Assembly (NCBI GenBank): GCA_003281605.1
Contig: QCBM01000002.1
Location: 1 to 64,000 of the forward strand
Origin: Prochlorococcus sp. AG-347-I06
GTDB taxonomy: Bacteria > Cyanobacteriota > Cyanobacteriia > PCC-6307 > Cyanobiaceae
DNA: 64,000 nt
Reading direction: 5' to 3'
The notes beneath the pieces are model-generated. The model worked only from the letters and a program-made list of their open reading frames with translations. It did not search any database and had not been told where the DNA came from. Of the stretch, positions 57,076 to 64,000 are shown one piece after another (position 1 is the stretch's first letter; each line of letters starts with the position of its first letter). Both the position numbers and the translations under genes were made by a program.

Positions 57076-58698
57076 ATGTCAAAGATTAGCAGCAAAAATA
57101 TAAAAAGATTAAGTGTTCCTCAGAGCCCTGTAGTTCTCGCAATACTAGATGGATGGGGATATCGAAAAGAAAAATCAGATAATGCTATAAATAGTGCCCA
57201 CACTCCAATTATGGATTCATTGTGGAATGCTTATCCTCACACCCTTATAAGTGCCAGTGGATCTGATGTAGGCCTCCCAGATGGTCAAATGGGCAATTCA
57301 GAGGTAGGGCACCTTACCATTGGTTCGGGAAGAATAATACAACAAGAACTTGTAAGGATTTCAAATATTGTAAAAAATAATCAATTAGGCTTGGTAAATG
57401 AGTTAAAAGAGATGGCTGATTCATTAAAGAAAAATAATTCTACTTTGCATATCACGGGATTATGTTCGGATGGAGGAGTTCATAGTCATATCGATCATTT
57501 ATTAGGTTTAATAAAATGGGCATCTGATAATAAAATCAAAAAAGTTGCAATACATATTATTACCGATGGAAGAGATACTCCTGCGAAAAGTGCCTCTAAA
57601 TATCTAAATCAAATAGAATCATGTATAAAAAAATTTAATACAGGAGAAATAGCTTCCATATGTGGAAGATACTGGATAATGGATAGAAATCTATTATGGG
57701 ATAGGACACAAAAAGCATATTCTAATTTAACTGATCCAGATATTCCAATATCAAGCATTTCCCCTCAGGATTATATAGAAAAAAGTTATTCCAAAAACAT
57801 AACCGATGAATTTATAGAGCCCATACGAATGTCTGAAAACTATCTTAAAGATGGTGATAGTTTAATTTGCTTTAACTTTCGTCCAGACAGAGCAAGACAA
57901 ATAGTCAAATCCCTTTCAAGCAATAACTTCTCAGACTTTGAAAGAAAAAATTATCCAAATCTAGATTTAATCACTTTTACTCAATATGATCCAAGCTTTC
58001 CCGTTAAAGTTGCGTTTCCTCCTGAATCACTTAATAATTTTATAGGTCAAATAGTATCAGAAAACGGACTTAAACAATACAGGACCGCGGAAACTGAAAA
58101 ATATCCTCACGTAACATACTTTTTCAATGGAGGAGTTGAAATTCCGTTACCTGGAGAAGAGAGACATTTGATCCCATCTCCAAGAGTTGCAACTTATGAT
58201 ATGGAACCCGAAATGTCTGCGGAGGAACTAACTATTAGTTGCTCTAAAGCAATTAAAAGTGGGAATTATGCTTTTGTTGTAATTAATTTTGCCAATCCTG
58301 ATATGGTTGGTCACACAGGCAACATGGATGCAACAGTTAAAGCTATAGAAAAAGTAGATAAGTGCGTAGGTCAAATAGTTAATGCAACTGGAGAAATGGG
58401 TGGAAGCATTCTTATTACAGCCGATCATGGTAATGCAGAGGTAATGAAAGGAGCTGAAGGAGAACCATGGACAGCACATACAACAAATAAAGTTCCACTA
58501 ATTTTGATTGAGGGGGAAAAAAGAAAAATACCAAATATGGGAAATGAAATTAATTTAAGAGATAATGCTGGCTTAGCAGATATTGCTCCCACTTTATTAC
58601 AATTATTAAATCTCCCAATACCAATAGAAATGACAGGCAAATCTCTTATTCAAGAAATTGAATTAAAAGGTTATAATAAGGTGGTTCAACACGTTTAA
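57076..58698 (+). CDS. gpmI: 2,3-bisphosphoglycerate-independent phosphoglycerate mutase
   Basis: 540 residues. The catalytic serine sits in [16 protein letters not shown] (about residue 73). Other landmarks are [33 protein letters not shown] and [11 protein letters not shown], which hold the two manganese sites. It interconverts 3- and 2-phosphoglycerate in glycolysis and gluconeogenesis. Followed by secG as in other Prochlorococcus genomes. Confidence 0.95.
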   Translation: MSKISSKNIKRLSVPQSPVVLAILDGWGYRKEKSDNAINSAHTPIMDSLWNAYPHTLISASGSDVGLPDGQMGNSEVGHLTIGSGRIIQQELVRISNIVKNNQLGLVNELKEMADSLKKNNSTLHITGLCSDGGVHSHIDHLLGLIKWASDNKIKKVAIHIITDGRDTPAKSASKYLNQIESCIKKFNTGEIASICGRYWIMDRNLLWDRTQKAYSNLTDPDIPISSISPQDYIEKSYSKNITDEFIEPIRMSENYLKDGDSLICFNFRPDRARQIVKSLSSNNFSDFERKNYPNLDLITFTQYDPSFPVKVAFPPESLNNFIGQIVSENGLKQYRTAETEKYPHVTYFFNGGVEIPLPGEERHLIPSPRVATYDMEPEMSAEELTISCSKAIKSGNYAFVVINFANPDMVGHTGNMDATVKAIEKVDKCVGQIVNATGEMGGSILITADHGNAEVMKGAEGEPWTAHTTNKVPLILIEGEKRKIPNMGNEINLRDNAGLADIAPTLLQLLNLPIPIEMTGKSLIQEIELKGYNKVVQHV

Positions 58699-58719
58699 AG
58701 TTAATAAAAGTTTTAAATA

Positions 58720-58947
58720 ATGATTGAAATTATTAGTTGGATATGGGTTTTTTCTGGAGTTCTTCTCATTCTCTTAGTTTTACTTCATAGTCCTAAAGGT
58801 GATGGAATGGGAGGAATAGCGGCAAGTGGAAGTTCCATGTTCAATAGCGCAAGTAGTGCAGAAGCCTCTCTAAACAAAATAACTTGGACTTTTTTAGTTA
58901 TATTTTTATCTCTCGCAATTATTCTTAGCGCTGGTTGGATTTCATAA
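58720..58947 (+). CDS. secG: Preprotein translocase subunit SecG
   Basis: 75 residues with two helices flanking LLHSPKGDGMGGIAASGSSM and FNSASSAEASLNKITW, the canonical SecG pattern. 21 bases after gpmI, so a two-gene unit is likely. A bidirectional terminator follows. Confidence 0.92.
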   Translation: MIEIISWIWVFSGVLLILLVLLHSPKGDGMGGIAASGSSMFNSASSAEASLNKITWTFLVIFLSLAIILSAGWIS

Positions 58948-58952
58948 AAGTA

Positions 58953-58985
58953 AAAAAAAGGACCATTTTTTGAATGATCCTTTTT
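58953..58985. terminator. Bidirectional terminator between secG and groL
   Basis: AAAAAAAGGAC-CATT and AATG-ATCC-TTTTT form a stem with an A-rich 5' side and T-rich 3' side, so it can work on both strands. It ends the secG transcript and the convergent groESL transcript. Confidence 0.82.
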
Positions 58986-59014
58986 AAAAAATTTATTAAA
59001 AAACTATTGTTTAG

Positions 59015-60679
<1,665 letters not shown>

Positions 60680-60702
60680 TTAATAATTTTGAAAAAAGAA
60701 TT

Positions 60703-61014
60703 TTAGCTTACTACAGCTAAAATATCCTTTTCTGAGAGTAAGACATATTCATCTCCTCCCAACTTTATGTCTGTGCCAGCATATTTGCTGTACAAGACTT
60801 TGTCGCCAATACTCACTTCTGGAGTTTGTCGAGAACCATCATCATTAAGTTTGCCAGGACCAACCTGAGCAACTTCCCCAACCTGTGGTTTTTCTTTAGC
60901 TGAATCAGGCAAAAGAATGCCCCCAGCAGTTTTTTCCTCAGATGCGGAAACTTTGATAAATATTCTATCTCCCAGTGGTTTTACTGTAGAGACTGTAAGT
61001 GAAACAGCTGCCAT
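60703..61014 (-). CDS. groS: Co-chaperonin GroES
   Basis: 103 residues. Start [20 protein letters not shown], mobile loop [20 protein letters not shown], and the end [20 protein letters not shown] with [11 protein letters not shown] are the classical GroES pattern. First gene of groESL. Confidence 0.97.
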
Positions 61015-62693
<1,679 letters not shown>

Positions 62694-62737
62694 ATATTTG
62701 AATATTAATATATTTAACCTTCAATAATTTTTAAATA

Positions 62738-63142
62738 ATGGCAATTTCCCTAAAAGTTTTAGCTCCCAATAAAAATGTTTATCAAGGCGAAGCTGAAGAA
62801 GTAATCCTTCCAAGTACTACTGGTCAACTTGGTATACTACCAGGTCATATCTCTTTAGTTACTGCTATAGATATAGGCGTTTTAAGGCTAAGAATGAATT
62901 CCCAATGGAAATCAATAGCTCTAATGGGAGGCTTCGCTGAAATCGAATCAGATGAAGTCATAGTTTTAGTAAATAATGCTGAAATTGGTTCTGAAATAAA
63001 TGTTCAGAATGCTGAACAAGATCTTAAAGATGCAAAATTAGCAATAAGCAAATTTTCTGAAAATGAAAAAAATCCCGAAAAAATTAAAGCCTTGAAAGAG
63101 GTTTCGAAGGCTGAGGCTAGGATTCAAGCTGCAAAAAACTAA
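62738..63142 (+). CDS. atpC: ATP synthase F1 subunit epsilon
   Basis: 134 residues. Start [20 protein letters not shown], then [20 protein letters not shown] and [21 protein letters not shown]-terminal helices are present. Regulates rotation of the synthase; atpE in plastid naming. Confidence 0.95.
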   Translation: MAISLKVLAPNKNVYQGEAEEVILPSTTGQLGILPGHISLVTAIDIGVLRLRMNSQWKSIALMGGFAEIESDEVIVLVNNAEIGSEINVQNAEQDLKDAKLAISKFSENEKNPEKIKALKEVSKAEARIQAAKN

Positions 63143-63145
63143 TAT

Positions 63146-63622
63146 TTAGGCCGTTCCACAAAATGTTACTTCGGGAAACTTTAATTTAGCTTCCTCTAAT
63201 TTCTTTGTTTTACCTTCTTCTTGCCAATAATTTATTACTTCAGTAGCTTTATTCAATATTTCTACTCTTTCATTATCTGTAATCCAACCTTTATTTTCTA
63301 ATTCACTTTTTAATTTTTCCCAAGCATCATCTCTTGGCCAAAAATAGTAAGCCGTAAGAGGGCTTGCCCCCCCACCAACTATTTGATCGACTGCTAAAGC
63401 AACATTATCAGGTAACCACAATACTTTAATAATGAACCTTCCTTCATCAGGTTTAGGAGTATAACCAGTAGGTACTCCATCTTCATCAATTGTGGCAGCC
63501 GCCAATACAGCTGTGGCACCCATCATTCCTGAATTAGGAGAAGAATTTTTAGAGTTTGGTGCATCACTGTTTTTTTCTTTTTTTTCTTTTGAATTTTGAT
63601 TTAACTTATCTGATGAGGTCAT
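63146..63622 (-). CDS. Plastid-specific 30S ribosomal protein PSRP-3 / Ycf65
   Basis: 158 residues. A low-complexity N-terminus ([16 protein letters not shown]) is followed by the Ycf65 core: [20 protein letters not shown], then [20 protein letters not shown] and [12 protein letters not shown]. Known to bind the 30S subunit in chloroplasts and cyanobacteria. Converges on atpC, 3 bases apart. Confidence 0.9.
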   Translation of the reverse strand: MTSSDKLNQNSKEKKEKNSDAPNSKNSSPNSGMMGATAVLAAATIDEDGVPTGYTPKPDEGRFIIKVLWLPDNVALAVDQIVGGGASPLTAYYFWPRDDAWEKLKSELENKGWITDNERVEILNKATEVINYWQEEGKTKKLEEAKLKFPEVTFCGTA

Positions 63623-63728
63623 TCACTTATTTAGGTTCAATAAATAATTTATCAGTTTATGGACACATTTTGATTGATTTATTCAAAATTTCTTGATTTT
63701 AGTTATCGCTAACTTCTAAACAGAATTT

Positions 63729-63887
63729 TTATCTATCATGAGATACTTCATAAAAATCATAAATAGTGGCTTCCAATGAATCCCAAAGATCTTTGGGAAT
63801 ATCGTTTTCTTCTGCGAACATGCCAAGCTGACTAGCTAAGCTTCTTGCTTGAGAGAGTTTCGAATCATATGAATCGGACTTATTCAT
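63729..63887 (-). CDS. Small acidic hypothetical protein (52 aa)
   Basis: Starts NKSDSYDSKLSQARSLASQL, continues GMFAEENDIPKDLWDSLEAT and ends YDFYEVSHDR. Well-behaved protein-like sequence. Lies upstream of psrp-3 and downstream of the partial gene at the window edge, all on the same strand. Confidence 0.6.
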   Translation of the reverse strand: MNKSDSYDSKLSQARSLASQLGMFAEENDIPKDLWDSLEATIYDFYEVSHDR

Positions 63888-63940
63888 TTTGAGCTTTAAA
63901 CTTAATAAAAAATAAATCTATTAACTTGATAAGTCAAATT

Positions 63941-64000
63941 TTAAAATTCTAAATCAGAAATTTCTTTTAGTGCAGCAATACTTAAAACTTCTGGGTTTGT
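63941..64000 (-). CDS. C-terminal end of an unidentified gene (partial)
   Basis: A reading frame enters from the window edge and ends at TAA (63941-63943), giving the last 19 residues TNPEVLSIAALKEISDLEF. Too short to identify. It may form a unit with the 63729 and psrp-3 genes. Confidence 0.5.
   Translation of the reverse strand, partial: TNPEVLSIAALKEISDLEF

Overview
The window looks like a piece of a high-light-adapted Prochlorococcus chromosome. It is very AT-rich, genes are small and tightly packed, many start codons are TTG or GTG, and three high-light-inducible (hli) proteins occur with typical picocyanobacterial core genes (PSRP-3/Ycf65, DUF2811, DUF1818, rpoZ, groESL-atp, an Alr4036-type FMN protein). 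The strain or clade assignment is inference; no marker gene was compared.

Layout. 1-13 kb is mostly core: the end of an S4-domain protein, tRNA-Val(GAC), an ICMT-like membrane protein, a photolyase-family FAD protein, an adenylation-only NAD+ ligase homologue, a retinol-dehydrogenase-like SDR, murD, pirin, DUF1643, DUF2214, a GAF/zinc protein and an HI0933-type flavoprotein. 13-31 kb is accessory. It has dozens of 30-70 residue ORFs, most with one membrane helix, plus two membrane fatty-acid desaturases, an LptF/G permease, DoxX, DUF1543 and the hli genes. 31-46 kb looks like a genomic island of repeated micro-genes. A two-gene module is present twice with identical internal spacing (32.2 and 43.8 kb). 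An 18-base dyad element occurs four times, a leader sequence twice, and several micro-protein families occur in pairs. Between the two module copies sits a nitrogen-scavenging locus: gdmH-hypA-hypB (guanidine hydrolase and its nickel chaperones) followed by an ABC importer and a translationally coupled Rieske oxygenase.

46.7-52.7 kb is a complete Nit1C cluster: a divergent flavin monooxygenase, then MSMEG_0572, Nit6803 nitrilase, the MSMEG_0568 radical SAM protein, a GNAT protein, the sll0787 AIR-synthase-like protein and MSMEG_0570. An NtcA-like site (GTG-N8-TAC) lies in the divergent promoter, and a perfect GTA-N8-TAC site lies before the guanidine importer. Together the two loci suggest that scavenging of unusual nitrogen compounds (guanidine, nitriles or cyanide) is under nitrogen control.

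53-64 kb returns to core genes: EVE protein, DUF2811, DUF1818-rpoZ, an Hsp70-like protein, pyrR, gpmI, secG, groL-groS divergent from atpD-atpC, and psrp-3. A small cluster of cyanobacterial-type DnaA boxes lies at 54.0 kb.

The strongest candidates for an undescribed system are the Rieske oxygenase built into the guanidine-uptake operon and the island's repeated micro-ORF, terminator and leader elements. Functions come from motif recognition by eye; no database search was run.
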